A stretch of 64,000 bases of DNA from Marivirga atlantica (GCF_016734805.1 NZ_JAERQG010000004.1:62001-126000), one strand, 5' to 3'; counted from the first letter of the stretch, positions 26,465 to 35,475 are shown. The notes: generated by a model not told the origin, from the sequence alone. Numbers and translations: made by a program.

Positions 26465-27058
26465 TTAATGCATGCGATCTGCCCTAGGTTTTAAGTTTCT
26501 CATAATTTCAGCTTCCTGCTCAAGCAATTCATTCCATCTGGCTCTTACTTTTTCTTTTGGCATATAGGTTTCCGCCAGTTTCAGGAAGTTTCTGTAATGT
26601 CCTGCTTCAGAGATCATCAATTCATAATAGAAGTTTTTTAATTCCTGATCTTCAAGCCCATGATGCAAAACTTTGAATCGTTCACAACTTCTGGCCTCTA
26701 TTAAAGCATTGATAAGCAGTTTCTCCATTACCTGAAAATCTCTGCTACCACCTTTTTCCTCCAACTTCAAAAGCTGAGCTACATACTCATCTTTTCTGGG
26801 CTTGCTTAGCTTATACCCTCTTTTGTTGAGTTGTTCAATTACCCTTTCAAAATGTGACCATTCTTCAGCAACCACAGGTGTTAGCATTTCTACCAAATCA
26901 TCATATTCTGGAAAGTTGATGATCATGCTGATACAGCTACTGGCAGCCTTCTGCTCACAATACGCATGGTCTACTAATATATCTTCAATATGCTTTTCTG
27001 CTACATTTACCCAACGCGGATCGGTAGGTAACTCAAGACCTAGAGTAAATTTTTCCAT
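26465..27058 (-). CDS. miaE: MiaE-like tRNA (ms2io6A37) hydroxylase family protein
   Basis: 197 residues. It has a ferritin-like diiron four-helix bundle: EKHIEDILVDHAYCEQKAAS, then AEEWSHFERV, then LINALIEARSCERF and SEAGHYRNF supply Glu/His ligands at the expected helical spacing. MiaE hydroxylates the isopentenyl side chain at A37 of tRNA. Bacteroidota homologues are assigned by similarity only. It is last in a minus-strand group after the putative porin (19 bp gap). Confidence 0.8.
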   Translation of the reverse strand: MEKFTLGLELPTDPRWVNVAEKHIEDILVDHAYCEQKAASSCISMIINFPEYDDLVEMLTPVVAEEWSHFERVIEQLNKRGYKLSKPRKDEYVAQLLKLEEKGGSRDFQVMEKLLINALIEARSCERFKVLHHGLEDQELKNFYYELMISEAGHYRNFLKLAETYMPKEKVRARWNELLEQEAEIMRNLKPRADRMH

Positions 27059-27077
27059 TACGTAATTCTGTTAATTG

Positions 27078-28931
27078 TTAGTTAAAGAATGACCATGACA
27101 CACCAATATCAAATACCGCTTGTTGCCCCGTATAGTAAGGTGTGGTAAAATAACCATCAGCAGGCAGCCCTTGGTTAAAGTGCCTGTACTTCAAAAATAC
27201 TTTGGCTGTTCCTATTTTGAAACTCGCATAAACATCTCCGAAAATATAAGCCGGAATTTCAAAATCATTTTGTAAATAGAACTGTTGCGTAACCGCATCA
27301 TAGTCATCAGCAAAATAAGTACTCTGGGCATGAGTATCAATTCCAAATCGTGCAACAAGGTTATCTACCAACCTTCTTTCGTAGTAAAAGCCTAGTGTAA
27401 AAAAGTGCTCTGGTATTCTAAATACATTAGCAGAACCTCCTTCAATGGTTGTATACACATAATCAGCATTAATATTGAAATAGCCTAACTTACTATTCAG
27501 CTCAACTCCCGGGTGTATCATAGTAGCTGTACCAGAGGCCTGTGCCGGTTCAGCATTTTCGTTAAAATATAAGTGATCAGTAACAACTGAGATGGTGGCC
27601 TTTGGCCTTATATCAATATAATCCTTCCATTTAAAATAGGCTTTACCTTTAAGCTGTTGTACTTTTTCGGTGCCAAAGTCATTCCTCCAATAATCATGAT
27701 TGCCTAAATAGCGCTGGTAGAAAAAAGGAGCATCAAACTGCATAGACAGGGCGCTAGCCTCTAAAAAAGGAATTATCAATTTGGCTTCCAATTTATAATT
27801 ACCATCTAGTTGATATTCAGCAGAGGCTCTTAGCTGCCAGTTTTCCTTTGGTGCTAACCGAATATGTGCTCCGGCATAGTTTTCTACAGGGGCAAATAAC
27901 TCTCGCATGTATTTAGTTTGATAGCGGATATCTTTTCGCTTCACATAAAGCCTATAAAATATTTTACTGACTTCACCTTTCAAGCCGATAGTGTTCTGAA
28001 TGTAGTAATAAGAGGCAAGATCTGTTGTGCTATCAGATCTAATAAAATACTGGTCCAAGTAGTTGATTTCAGAATCAGCATCTGCATCGCTATTGATAAA
28101 CTGATTAAGCTTTCTCTCCCAATCAAACTGATGATAAAAACCTACAAGTTTGCTGAGGTTGTAATGCTGATAAATATGGTAATGCTGTTTCAATTCACTC
28201 GACTGGCCGTTACGAAGGTTAATATCTTCATCCTCATAATCGAAAAGTTCTTCGTAGTCTATTACACTTGCAGTGTCTTTAATTCCACCAGTTTCATCAA
28301 CCTTATGAAAGGTTCTGGCAAAATTGAATAGTACTCTGTACTTTTTGTTAGGGGTAAAATAATCAGTGTAGACATCATATGAATGTGTTAACACATTCAA
28401 ATCTCCCCTACTGGACAAAGGCCCTAACTGCTTATCAATAGTCCATCTTCTGAAGCTAAAGCCTACGTTCCAATTTGGTTTTACATTTCTGGAGAAATCC
28501 ACTCCAATAAAAGCTCGGTAATTACCGCCAATAACAGACCTTAAATTGGTGTAAGGCGACTTGGTGTCGAAATACCTAAACTGGTCGCTTTGCTTCACAT
28601 AATTATCATACACATTAAACCCACTTCTCCTACCGGTAACTTCCGGAGCTTGATAGAAGATGGGCTGCATAGCCGTGCCTACTGTCCCCAAATATTGCCA
28701 GTAATAATTATTTAACTCAACAGGATCCCAATTATGGGTATCAGCTAATGTGGTATCAAGGCTATAATATCCATCAATATTGTTGAGAATATTCTCTTCC
28801 GTGGTGTAAAAAGTAGTTTGAGGCCCGTATACATTCTTTGTTGTATCATCAACAACTTGCCCATGAAGCACTGGTGCTGAAAGCAGAAAAACGGCAAACA
28901 AAAGGAATATGTAACTATGGATTTTTCTCAA
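27078..28931 (-). CDS. Putative outer-membrane porin (Porin_10 family)
   Basis: 617 residues with a signal peptide (APVLHGQ). The remainder is an amphipathic beta-strand barrel rich in aromatic residues, with the features of the Bacteroidota putative porin family: an early TTFYTTEENILNN segment, repeated YxVxF/F-R strand ends and a C-terminal FDIGVSWSFF-type terminal strand. It is probably an outer-membrane channel of unknown substrate. It lies 68 bp downstream of lpxK, consistent with cell-envelope genes together. Confidence 0.75.
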   Translation of the reverse strand: MRKIHSYIFLLFAVFLLSAPVLHGQVVDDTTKNVYGPQTTFYTTEENILNNIDGYYSLDTTLADTHNWDPVELNNYYWQYLGTVGTAMQPIFYQAPEVTGRRSGFNVYDNYVKQSDQFRYFDTKSPYTNLRSVIGGNYRAFIGVDFSRNVKPNWNVGFSFRRWTIDKQLGPLSSRGDLNVLTHSYDVYTDYFTPNKKYRVLFNFARTFHKVDETGGIKDTASVIDYEELFDYEDEDINLRNGQSSELKQHYHIYQHYNLSKLVGFYHQFDWERKLNQFINSDADADSEINYLDQYFIRSDSTTDLASYYYIQNTIGLKGEVSKIFYRLYVKRKDIRYQTKYMRELFAPVENYAGAHIRLAPKENWQLRASAEYQLDGNYKLEAKLIIPFLEASALSMQFDAPFFYQRYLGNHDYWRNDFGTEKVQQLKGKAYFKWKDYIDIRPKATISVVTDHLYFNENAEPAQASGTATMIHPGVELNSKLGYFNINADYVYTTIEGGSANVFRIPEHFFTLGFYYERRLVDNLVARFGIDTHAQSTYFADDYDAVTQQFYLQNDFEIPAYIFGDVYASFKIGTAKVFLKYRHFNQGLPADGYFTTPYYTGQQAVFDIGVSWSFFN

Positions 28932-28998
28932 AACGATGCGAAATTAAATATTAAGAAGCAGTTTATTCAACCTTTGACTGACTAATTTATTGCGAAGT

Positions 28999-30069
28999 CT
29001 AATTAGTGGTTTTATCCTGATTGTTAATCAAACCATTTAACTGCTTTTCTAATGCCTCCTCTCCTTCCAAAAACTGTACCATCATAGGTAAATAAAACAA
29101 TTTATCGCCTAATACATTTTCGAGTTGCTTATCGCTTATTATCCTTACCCAATCCTTTTCAGTACAGATTACATCAGCGTGGTTAGCTGTAGCAAAAGCA
29201 TTCACCTCATCAATCTCCTTTTCTGTAAACTGATGATGATCCGGGAAATTAAAATGTTTTACAACTTCATAGTCACTTTCCAGGTATTCTAGCATAACTG
29301 ATGGATTTGCAATACCCGTAACAATAACAATTTTTCTCTTAATGGTTCTATCCAGTTTCGAACTGACAAGGTCATATTGAATACCTGAGAAATAGATGGC
29401 TTCCTTTTTAAAATAGGCTGAAGCCTTCTTTTGCATGCTTCTCATTTCTTGCTGCGAAATGCCTTGCGGACATTTAGTGAAAATTAATACATCTGCTCTA
29501 TTTATTCCCTTTCTACCCTCTCGTAACAAACCTGATGGCAAAACATAGTCATTATAAAAAGGGCGGGCATAATCAGAAAGAACTATTGAAAAATTTGGTT
29601 TGATACTTCTATGTTGAAAAGCATCATCCAGCAAGACAACATTATTTCCCGGCTTCTCCATTAAAATGGATGGGACAGCCAAAACTCTGTCTTCACAAAC
29701 TGAAACATCTATAGCCGGTGCAAACTTTTGATACATTTGAAAAGGCTCGTCTCCAATACTTTTTGCATTGGTTTCAGCATCTGCTAGCATAAATCCCTTT
29801 GATTTTCGTCCGTACCCTCGTGACAATGTCGTGACAGCTAAATCAGGATGCTTTTTCAAGAAAAACCTAATCAGATACTCTACCATTGGGGTTTTACCTG
29901 TTCCGCCTACTGAAAGGTTACCAACAGATATAATCAGGTTGTCAAAATCAAAAATAGCCTTGTGCTCTATATCATAGAGGTAATTTCTGAACTGCATTAC
30001 CCATTTGTATAAGAGGCTAAAGGGGCTCATTAAGATCGCCCAAAGTTTATGATCGAAGAGTTTATTCAT
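28999..30069 (-). CDS. lpxK: Tetraacyldisaccharide 4'-kinase
   Basis: 356 residues, usual length. A membrane-associated N-terminal helix is followed by Walker A GGTGKTP (about residues 55-61), VLLDDAFQHRSI and the DRVLAV/NDYVLPSGLLREGR motifs typical of LpxK. It phosphorylates the 4' position of the lipid A disaccharide at the inner membrane. It diverges from the Nif3-like gene across a 120-bp intergenic region that must hold both promoters. Confidence 0.93.
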   Translation of the reverse strand: MNKLFDHKLWAILMSPFSLLYKWVMQFRNYLYDIEHKAIFDFDNLIISVGNLSVGGTGKTPMVEYLIRFFLKKHPDLAVTTLSRGYGRKSKGFMLADAETNAKSIGDEPFQMYQKFAPAIDVSVCEDRVLAVPSILMEKPGNNVVLLDDAFQHRSIKPNFSIVLSDYARPFYNDYVLPSGLLREGRKGINRADVLIFTKCPQGISQQEMRSMQKKASAYFKKEAIYFSGIQYDLVSSKLDRTIKRKIVIVTGIANPSVMLEYLESDYEVVKHFNFPDHHQFTEKEIDEVNAFATANHADVICTEKDWVRIISDKQLENVLGDKLFYLPMMVQFLEGEEALEKQLNGLINNQDKTTN

Positions 30070-30189
30070 TATTAGAAATCAAAATTAATTATTTCTGTCT
30101 GAAAAGAGCATTAAAAATCAATAAGCCTCAAACTCTTTACAGCTTTAAATCTTGGGCTGCTTCATTTTATTTTTAACTTTGACAACACC

Positions 30190-31287
30190 ATGAATACAGT
30201 AGCGGAAATAACGAATTACCTCAATAAAATAGCTCCTCCTTCTCTTCAGGAAAGTTATGATAATGCAGGACTCCTTGTGGGTGACCCATCAAAAAAAGTA
30301 AGTAATGTGTTAATAACATTGGACGTTACAGAAGAAGTGATTGATGAAGCCAAAGCTAAAAACTGCGAGCTAATAGTAGCGCATCACCCCATAATTTTTA
30401 AGGGCCTAAAGCGACTAACCGGAAGTAATTATGTTGAAAGAACTGTAATTAAAGCTATTAAAGAAGATATAGCGCTTTATGCCTGTCACACCAATTTGGA
30501 TAATGTAAAGCATGGAGTAAATGCTAAAATAGCTGAAAAGCTTGGCTTATCATCCCTTCAGATTCTTAGTCCGAAGAAGCAGCAACTTGCTAAATTGAGT
30601 GTATTTGTTCCCAATAGTGATGCTGAAAAAGTAAAAGAAGCTCTTTTTGAAGCTGGAGCAGGACAAATTGGCGAATATAAAGATTGTGCATTTGAAAGTG
30701 CGGGCACAGGAAGTTTCAGACCTTCGGAAAATGCAAACCCGACTATAGGTAGTAAAGGTGAGTTAGAAAAAGTCAATGAAACGAAGGTAGAAGTTATTTT
30801 CCCTGTTCATTTAAAATCAGCTATACTTAATGCTATGCGAAAAGCGCATCCTTACGAGGAAGTAGCTTATTATTTACACCAATTGGAAAATGATTATAGT
30901 GAAATTGGTGCCGGCATGTTTGGCATGCTGGAAAAGCCAATGGATGAAGTAGCGTTCATGGATTATCTTAAAGAAAAGATGAATCTGCAAACCATAAAAC
31001 ACACACCATTACTTGGTAAAAAAGTGCAAAGAGTGGCTGTATGTGGGGGGTCAGGGGCTTTTCTTATCAAAAATGCTATTGCCGCAAAAGCTGATTTCTA
31101 CATTAGTGCTGATATTAAATACCATGAATATTTTGATGCCGACAAGCAACTGGTTATTGCTGACATCGGGCACTATGAAAGCGAGATATTTACAAATGAG
31201 TTATTTTATGCGTTATTGAAAGAAAAATTTGCTAATATTGCACTCCATTTAGGACAGACTGTTACGAATCCGATAAAATATTATTAA
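30190..31287 (+). CDS. Nif3-like dinuclear metal centre protein
   Basis: 365 residues. N-terminal VAEITNYLNKIAPPSLQESYDNAGLLVG and the metal-binding AHHPIIFKGLK and CHTNLDN motifs mark the NIF3/YbgI family; C-terminally, ADIGHYESE completes the dinuclear site. It carries the inserted PII-like domain (about residues 135-235, with HPYEEVAYYLHQLEN) seen in the long Bacteroidota/Firmicutes form. The enzymatic role is unsettled. It precedes the zinc-ribbon protein by 4 bp, a conserved pair in this phylum. Confidence 0.9.
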   Translation: MNTVAEITNYLNKIAPPSLQESYDNAGLLVGDPSKKVSNVLITLDVTEEVIDEAKAKNCELIVAHHPIIFKGLKRLTGSNYVERTVIKAIKEDIALYACHTNLDNVKHGVNAKIAEKLGLSSLQILSPKKQQLAKLSVFVPNSDAEKVKEALFEAGAGQIGEYKDCAFESAGTGSFRPSENANPTIGSKGELEKVNETKVEVIFPVHLKSAILNAMRKAHPYEEVAYYLHQLENDYSEIGAGMFGMLEKPMDEVAFMDYLKEKMNLQTIKHTPLLGKKVQRVAVCGGSGAFLIKNAIAAKADFYISADIKYHEYFDADKQLVIADIGHYESEIFTNELFYALLKEKFANIALHLGQTVTNPIKYY

Positions 31288-31291
31288 CTGC

Positions 31292-32092
31292 ATGGAAAGT
31301 ACTGTAGCACAAAAGCTTGACGCCTTACAAAAATTACAGGCAATAGATTCAAAACTTGATGAAATTAAGAAAGTAAGAGGAGCGCTTCCTGATGAAGTGG
31401 CCGATCTTGAAGATGAGATTGCCGGCTATGAGACGCGTATCGAGCGATTTGATGAAAGTGTTAAAGTAATCAATGACGAAATTGCGGCTAGCAAAAACGG
31501 AATCAAAGATGCTGAAAAGCTTATTGCTAAATATGGCGAGCAGCAAATGAACGTGAGAAACAATCGTGAATACGATGCTATCACTAAAGAAGTAGAACTT
31601 CAGCAACTTGAAATCCAGATTCTTGAGAAAAGAATTAAAGAAGCGCAAGCCAAAATTGAGGAGAAAGAGGGTTCTATAGAAGAAACCAAAAACTTACTTG
31701 AAGATAGAAAGAAAGATCTTGAAGCTAAAAAAGGTGAATTAGACACTATTGAGCAAGAAAGCGAAGCTGATGTAAAGAAGCTTGAGAAAGATAGAGAAAA
31801 AGCTATTAAAGGGCTTGAAGACAGATTGGCTGAATCATACGAGAAGTTAAGAAATAACGTAAGAAATGGTTTGGCTGTAGTTCCTGTAAAAAGAGGGGCT
31901 TGCGGTGGTTGTTTCAACACTGTACCACCTCAGCGTCAGGCCGACATACGTGAGCGTAAGAAAATTATCGTTTGTGAGCATTGCGGTAGACTTTTAACTG
32001 ACGTGGAAGACGAAATTGTAGAAGAAAAGCCTAAAAAGAAAAGAACTACAAGAAAGACAACAACAAAGAAAAAAGCGGCTGATAAAAAATAA
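31292..32092 (+). CDS. Coiled-coil zinc-ribbon protein (CdsZ-like)
   Basis: 266 residues. A long antiparallel coiled coil (about residues 5-190) is followed by a four-Cys zinc ribbon (CGGCFNTVPP ... CEHCGRLL) and a very basic Lys/Thr-rich tail. This is the C4-type zinc-ribbon family that commonly follows the Nif3-like gene. It is probably a nucleic-acid-associated cytoplasmic protein; its function is not established from sequence. The operon ends with a strong terminator 20 bp downstream. Confidence 0.85.
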   Translation: MESTVAQKLDALQKLQAIDSKLDEIKKVRGALPDEVADLEDEIAGYETRIERFDESVKVINDEIAASKNGIKDAEKLIAKYGEQQMNVRNNREYDAITKEVELQQLEIQILEKRIKEAQAKIEEKEGSIEETKNLLEDRKKDLEAKKGELDTIEQESEADVKKLEKDREKAIKGLEDRLAESYEKLRNNVRNGLAVVPVKRGACGGCFNTVPPQRQADIRERKKIIVCEHCGRLLTDVEDEIVEEKPKKKRTTRKTTTKKKAADKK

Positions 32093-32114
32093 GTCCTTTT
32101 TATAAAGATAGAAC

Positions 32115-32147
32115 AAAAGCCTCAGGGAAATCTCTGAGGCTTTTTTA
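32115..32147 (+). terminator. Intrinsic terminator
   Basis: AAGCCTCAG (32117-32125) and CTGAGGCTT (32134-32142) form a perfect 9-bp stem with an 8-nt loop followed by a run of T. It ends the Nif3-like/zinc-ribbon operon. Confidence 0.9.
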
Positions 32148-32407
32148 TTTCATAGCTGATACACTTTTGGTAGTAAAATTAAATCATACAATCATGCTGT
32201 CATTTTATAAGAAATAAATGTGAACTTTCTTATTTTACTATATCTCTATCATTCACTTTAATTATAAGCTCATTCTATTAGCTGTTAAATGCGCATAACG
32301 CACATTTTACTGTTGTCTTTTTCGACCAAATTTCAGGATTAGCCAATCAACAGTAATACGTTTTAAAAGAATTTAAACTATTTTACCTGTCTTCTGAATA
32401 CTTGATA
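32148..32407. other. Intergenic region before the kinase-like gene
   Basis: About 260 bp of AT-rich DNA. The only structure seen is a small dyad, TGCG/CGCA, in the stretch AATGCGCATAACGCACATT. The promoter for the kinase-like gene probably lies here; no clear TAnnTTTG box was found. Confidence 0.4.
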
Positions 32408-33325
32408 ATGAATGATATAAATCAAGACGGGCTATCTAAAATAGACAGGTTTTATGAAAAGCATAGAGACGTTGCAGTAACCGTTTCTTACGGAATGCTT
32501 TCGGCTATACTCGGCCTGATAAAAATCAATACTCCTGGTTTTGAAGGTAGCTATAGCGATTTGAGAGAAGTGGCACTAATAGTTTGTCTTTTCCACTTAC
32601 GCAAACCTATCTATATCATTCCACTTTGTTTAATTACATTGATAGGCATACCTTTTAACACAAGGCTAATCGCTGTATTTTTAATGCATGTAATCCCATT
32701 AGGGGTATTATGGTATGTTTATGATTGGTTAAGGCAGAAGAACTTACGCTCACTTAACTTTTCATTTTTATGGAACTTACTTGTATTCGGATACTTCACC
32801 TTGCTGTTATATCCTATTTTAATCATCACCTATCAACTACTAGGGTTTAATACAGAAGTAAACTTCATCAATTCTTATAAATCCATTTTTGAATCAGGCC
32901 TGATAGAAATGATAACCACCTGTTTCATTACAGCATTATACCTCCTTCAGCTTAGCATGAGACGCAAGCTTAAAAATACCAATATTTATCTGGAGGAGAT
33001 GGTGCAGAAAAGAACCAGTGAGTTATCAGAAGCTAATGAAGAATTACTTAATCTAAATGAAAACCTGGAGCACCTGGTGCAGGAAAGAACTACTAAAATA
33101 AGTAGTCAGCTGGCGAAGATTACCGAGTACGCTCATATTAACTCGCATGAAGTAAGAGGGCCATTGGCTCGGATCATGGGTTTAATCAAGCTCATTAATG
33201 CCACAAAAGAAATTCATGAAATTATTCCTCTCATCAACAAGCTAGAGCAAAGTGCTAATGAACTAGACGAGATTGTTCGTAAAATGAATGGCTTATTAGG
33301 CTCAGAAACTCAGATAAATGATTGA
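32408..33325 (+). CDS. Membrane histidine-kinase-like protein lacking the ATPase domain
   Basis: 305 residues from ATG 32408. Five or six hydrophobic segments (about 25-185) are followed by a coiled-coil linker with a duplicated EEMVQKRTSEL / EHLVQERTTKI motif, then a dimerisation/phosphoacceptor-like helix HINSHEVRGPLARIMG (H-box). The protein stops about 50 residues later, and the N, G1 and G2 boxes of HATPase_c are absent. The same stop is read directly (TGA at 33323-33325), and no HATPase remnant was recognised in the following 80 bp. It may act as a sensor or phosphotransfer partner for another kinase. Confidence 0.6.
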   Translation: MNDINQDGLSKIDRFYEKHRDVAVTVSYGMLSAILGLIKINTPGFEGSYSDLREVALIVCLFHLRKPIYIIPLCLITLIGIPFNTRLIAVFLMHVIPLGVLWYVYDWLRQKNLRSLNFSFLWNLLVFGYFTLLLYPILIITYQLLGFNTEVNFINSYKSIFESGLIEMITTCFITALYLLQLSMRRKLKNTNIYLEEMVQKRTSELSEANEELLNLNENLEHLVQERTTKISSQLAKITEYAHINSHEVRGPLARIMGLIKLINATKEIHEIIPLINKLEQSANELDEIVRKMNGLLGSETQIND

Positions 33326-33400
33326 GTAGCCCGTTATTTAAAAATTAATACCAGAAAATAATTTTTATAAACATAGTTGAATTATTGTTCAATTTTACTT

Positions 33401-33419
33401 TACTTTGAATTACAAAGTA
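33401..33419 (+). promoter_or_regulatory. Perfect palindrome, candidate operator
   Basis: TACTTTG (33401-33407) and CAAAGTA (33413-33419) are perfect inverted repeats with a 5-bp centre, ending 6 bp before the ATG at 33426. The operon encodes a winged-helix regulator, so this is a natural autoregulatory site. The left arm overlaps a TTTACTTTG sequence that resembles the Bacteroidota -7 box, so binding could block the polymerase. Confidence 0.5.
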
Positions 33420-33425
33420 CTTTTT

Positions 33426-34037
33426 ATGAAAGAAAAATATTTAAATGATATAAAAGAAATAAAGGAGATGATGAACAAATCATCAAGATTTGTTTCTTTA
33501 AGTGGCCCTTCAGGAATTGTTGCAGGCATTATTGCACTTATAGGTGCATTTGCAGCTCATCAATTAATTTTTAAAGAAACAACCATACTAGGCTTTGATA
33601 GAATTTTTCTTTCTGAAGAGCAGTTAATAAATCTAGTGCTCATTGGCGTGGTAACTCTTGTTACCAGTATTCTGCTAATTATCTTACTAACCACAAGAGA
33701 AACCAAAAAGCGCAATCAGCCAATATGGGATCAGCAAACCAAAAGGATATTAATCAATTTGGCCATTCCACTTTTTACAGGTGGCTTCATTTGTCTTATA
33801 CTATTGTTGCAAGGGTTTGCAGGCTTACTTCTACCCTTCACATTAGTTTTTTATGGGCTTGCCTTAGTAAACGTAAGTAAATATACGCTTCATGAAATGC
33901 TGAGCCTCGGTTTAATAGAGTGCTTTTTGGGCTTATTAGCATTAGTACTTATCGAGTATAGCCTCATTATCTGGTCAGTCGGCTTTGGGCTTGTTAATAT
34001 CATCTACGGATTTGTTGTAAAAACAAAATATAAGTAG
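33426..34037 (+). CDS. Four- to six-TM membrane protein encoded with a winged-helix regulator
   Basis: 203 residues from ATG 33426 (an upstream TTG would run through the palindrome). An N-terminal amphipathic segment MKEKYLNDIKEIKEMMNKSSRF precedes about six hydrophobic helices. The family is the membrane protein usually encoded just upstream of a short HTH_34-type regulator in Bacteroidota. The stop codon shares its last base with the GTG start of the regulator. Function unknown; a membrane sensor is a reasonable guess. Confidence 0.6.
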   Translation: MKEKYLNDIKEIKEMMNKSSRFVSLSGPSGIVAGIIALIGAFAAHQLIFKETTILGFDRIFLSEEQLINLVLIGVVTLVTSILLIILLTTRETKKRNQPIWDQQTKRILINLAIPLFTGGFICLILLLQGFAGLLLPFTLVFYGLALVNVSKYTLHEMLSLGLIECFLGLLALVLIEYSLIIWSVGFGLVNIIYGFVVKTKYK

Positions 34038-34327
34038 TGAAGGAGCTACTCAATAAATTAGACAAGGCCTTTGAAAACAGGGTGAGGCTTGGGATTATGT
34101 CAGCCTTAGTGGTTAACGATCATCTTGACTTTAATGCTTTAAAGGATCTACTAGGCGTAACTGATGGCAACCTCGCCAGCCATCTAAAATCTCTTGAAAA
34201 AAGTAAATACATCACTTATGAGAAAGAGTTTCAAGACAGAAAGCCCAACACTAAATATTTTGCCACCCAAGCTGGAAAAGTAGCATTCAGGAATCATATC
34301 AATGCAATCGAGCAATTACTAAAATGA
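34037..34327 (+). CDS. Winged-helix DNA-binding regulator (ArsR/MarR-like, HTH_34 type)
   Basis: 96 residues, GTG start coupled to the preceding stop. LDKAFENRVRLGIMSALVVNDHLDFNALKDLLGVTDGNLASHLKSLEKSKYI is the helix-turn-helix with recognition helix; the wing is YEKEFQDRKPNTKYFATQ. No metal-binding cysteines are present, so it is not a classical ArsR metal sensor. It probably controls its own operon through the palindrome at 33401-33419. Confidence 0.8.
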   Translation: MKELLNKLDKAFENRVRLGIMSALVVNDHLDFNALKDLLGVTDGNLASHLKSLEKSKYITYEKEFQDRKPNTKYFATQAGKVAFRNHINAIEQLLK

Positions 34328-34587
34328 GGATGGAATTAAAAGATATTTTCTTCTACTTTTTGATGTTGATTTTCATAATGCTTGGCATCATGAATATCAT
34401 AGAAGTAAGGATTTACCCTGGTATAGCTTACTTAATCATTTCACTTATCTATTGCCCTCCACTTGGAAACATTTTACAGCGCTATTTAGCAATAAAAGTA
34501 CCTTATTGGCTCAAAATTATAATAGCATTTATTGTGCTTTGGGGAACGCTGGCAGTGGGTGATTTAGCTGAATTACACGGTTTTTAA
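34324..34587 (+). CDS. Small three-TM membrane protein
   Basis: 87 residues with three hydrophobic segments. The ATG overlaps the stop of the winged-helix gene (ATGA). The central ISLIYCPPLGNIL loop is distinctive, but the family was not recognised. It is part of the same regulator operon. Confidence 0.55.
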   Translation: MRMELKDIFFYFLMLIFIMLGIMNIIEVRIYPGIAYLIISLIYCPPLGNILQRYLAIKVPYWLKIIIAFIVLWGTLAVGDLAELHGF

Positions 34588-34611
34588 TATAAATACTTAA
34601 ACACAAATACT

Positions 34612-34908
34612 ATGTACGTTATGAACAAAAACAAAAGACTGGCAGGCATACTGCTTACAATGGGCATTTTATTGATGGTACCTTTGGTTGCCATGCAATT
34701 TACTAATGAGGTTGACTGGAGTTTATTTGACTTTGTGGTGATGGGAAGCCTTTTATTGATAGTTGGGCTTACAGCTGAGTTCTCGCTTAGGAAAATTAAG
34801 GCTACTAAGAACAGAATTATTGCCATCGCCATTATACTATTCATTTTCCTATTGATTTGGGCTGAACTGGCAGTGGGTGTTTTCGGAACTCCTTTTGCAG
34901 GAAGTTAA
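34612..34908 (+). CDS. Small three-TM membrane protein
   Basis: 98 residues. Three hydrophobic segments and the ending IWAELAVGVFGTPFAGS resemble a family of small hypothetical proteins frequent in Bacteroidota. A second ATG at 34621 (MNKNKRLAG) could be the true start. It lies 24 bp after the previous gene, so it is likely co-transcribed. Function unknown. Confidence 0.6.
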   Translation: MYVMNKNKRLAGILLTMGILLMVPLVAMQFTNEVDWSLFDFVVMGSLLLIVGLTAEFSLRKIKATKNRIIAIAIILFIFLLIWAELAVGVFGTPFAGS

Positions 34909-34928
34909 TAAAAGTGGGGTCGAAAACT

Positions 34929-34969
34929 GTTAGCCGAAGATATTTGATCTTTCAAGTATCACCGCTAAC
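34929..34969. other. Hairpin GTTAGC...GCTAAC
   Basis: GTTAGC (34929-34934) and GCTAAC (34964-34969) enclose nested GATA/TATC and TTGA/TCAA pairs around a 4-nt loop, an almost continuous stem with small internal loops. There is no T run, so it is not a simple terminator. The box sequences echo the attC-like repeats at 3-5 kb, but the polarity is opposite. Confidence 0.4.
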
Positions 34970-35028
34970 GTGTAACTTAGGAACAGCTATAATTCCATCT
35001 GCTCATCTCTCAGTTATCACTTAAAGTA

Positions 35029-35475
35029 ATGGAAACAGAAAGCAATATCACACTAAGGCAAGGCCTGGATGATTTCTACAACGCATATGAAGGTCATCTT
35101 AGCCATACCAAAGAAGGTCTACCTGATGAGGTTAAGTCTTTCTTTAAGTCTCATGATGTTGCTCATGTTTTATTCGGTTGTGATATATCGCTCTTTGGTG
35201 AGGGGGCTGTAAAAATCTGGACGATATTTGGTACAACACTCGGCTTCTGGAACCACTTTAATGAATACCGCAAAGCCAACGCTTATGAATTGTCAAAGAA
35301 TTTCACCTTCCTTCATGTCATAAAAAATATATTCAAGTTATTAGCAGCAATTCCTTTGCTCATTATCAGAGCAAAACGCATGCACAAAGCCTGGCCATGG
35401 TCAGGCTTTGAAACTTATATGGATCAACCTATAGCCGACATCCGAAAAGAGTTTAATATAAAAGTTCTTAAATAA
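35029..35475 (+). CDS. COQ4-motif protein
   Basis: 148 residues. HDVAH (residues 42-46) followed after 11 residues by E58 reproduces the HDxxH-x11-E zinc motif of COQ4, the ubiquinone-biosynthesis protein recently described as a decarboxylase/hydroxylase. The surrounding FGEGAVKIWTIFGTTLGFWNH is membrane-associated in character. Bacteroidota use menaquinone, so a role in ubiquinone synthesis is unlikely; the motif may serve a related reaction. The gene is monocistronic. Confidence 0.55.
   Translation: METESNITLRQGLDDFYNAYEGHLSHTKEGLPDEVKSFFKSHDVAHVLFGCDISLFGEGAVKIWTIFGTTLGFWNHFNEYRKANAYELSKNFTFLHVIKNIFKLLAAIPLLIIRAKRMHKAWPWSGFETYMDQPIADIRKEFNIKVLK

Noticed and set aside
27918-28331. 137-codon plus-strand ORF inside the porin gene
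   Set aside because: Shadow frame of a clear minus-strand outer membrane protein; no coding features of its own.
31349-31920. Ser/Phe-rich minus-strand ORFs opposite the coiled-coil gene
   Set aside because: Typical antisense artefacts of a Glu/Lys-rich coiled coil.
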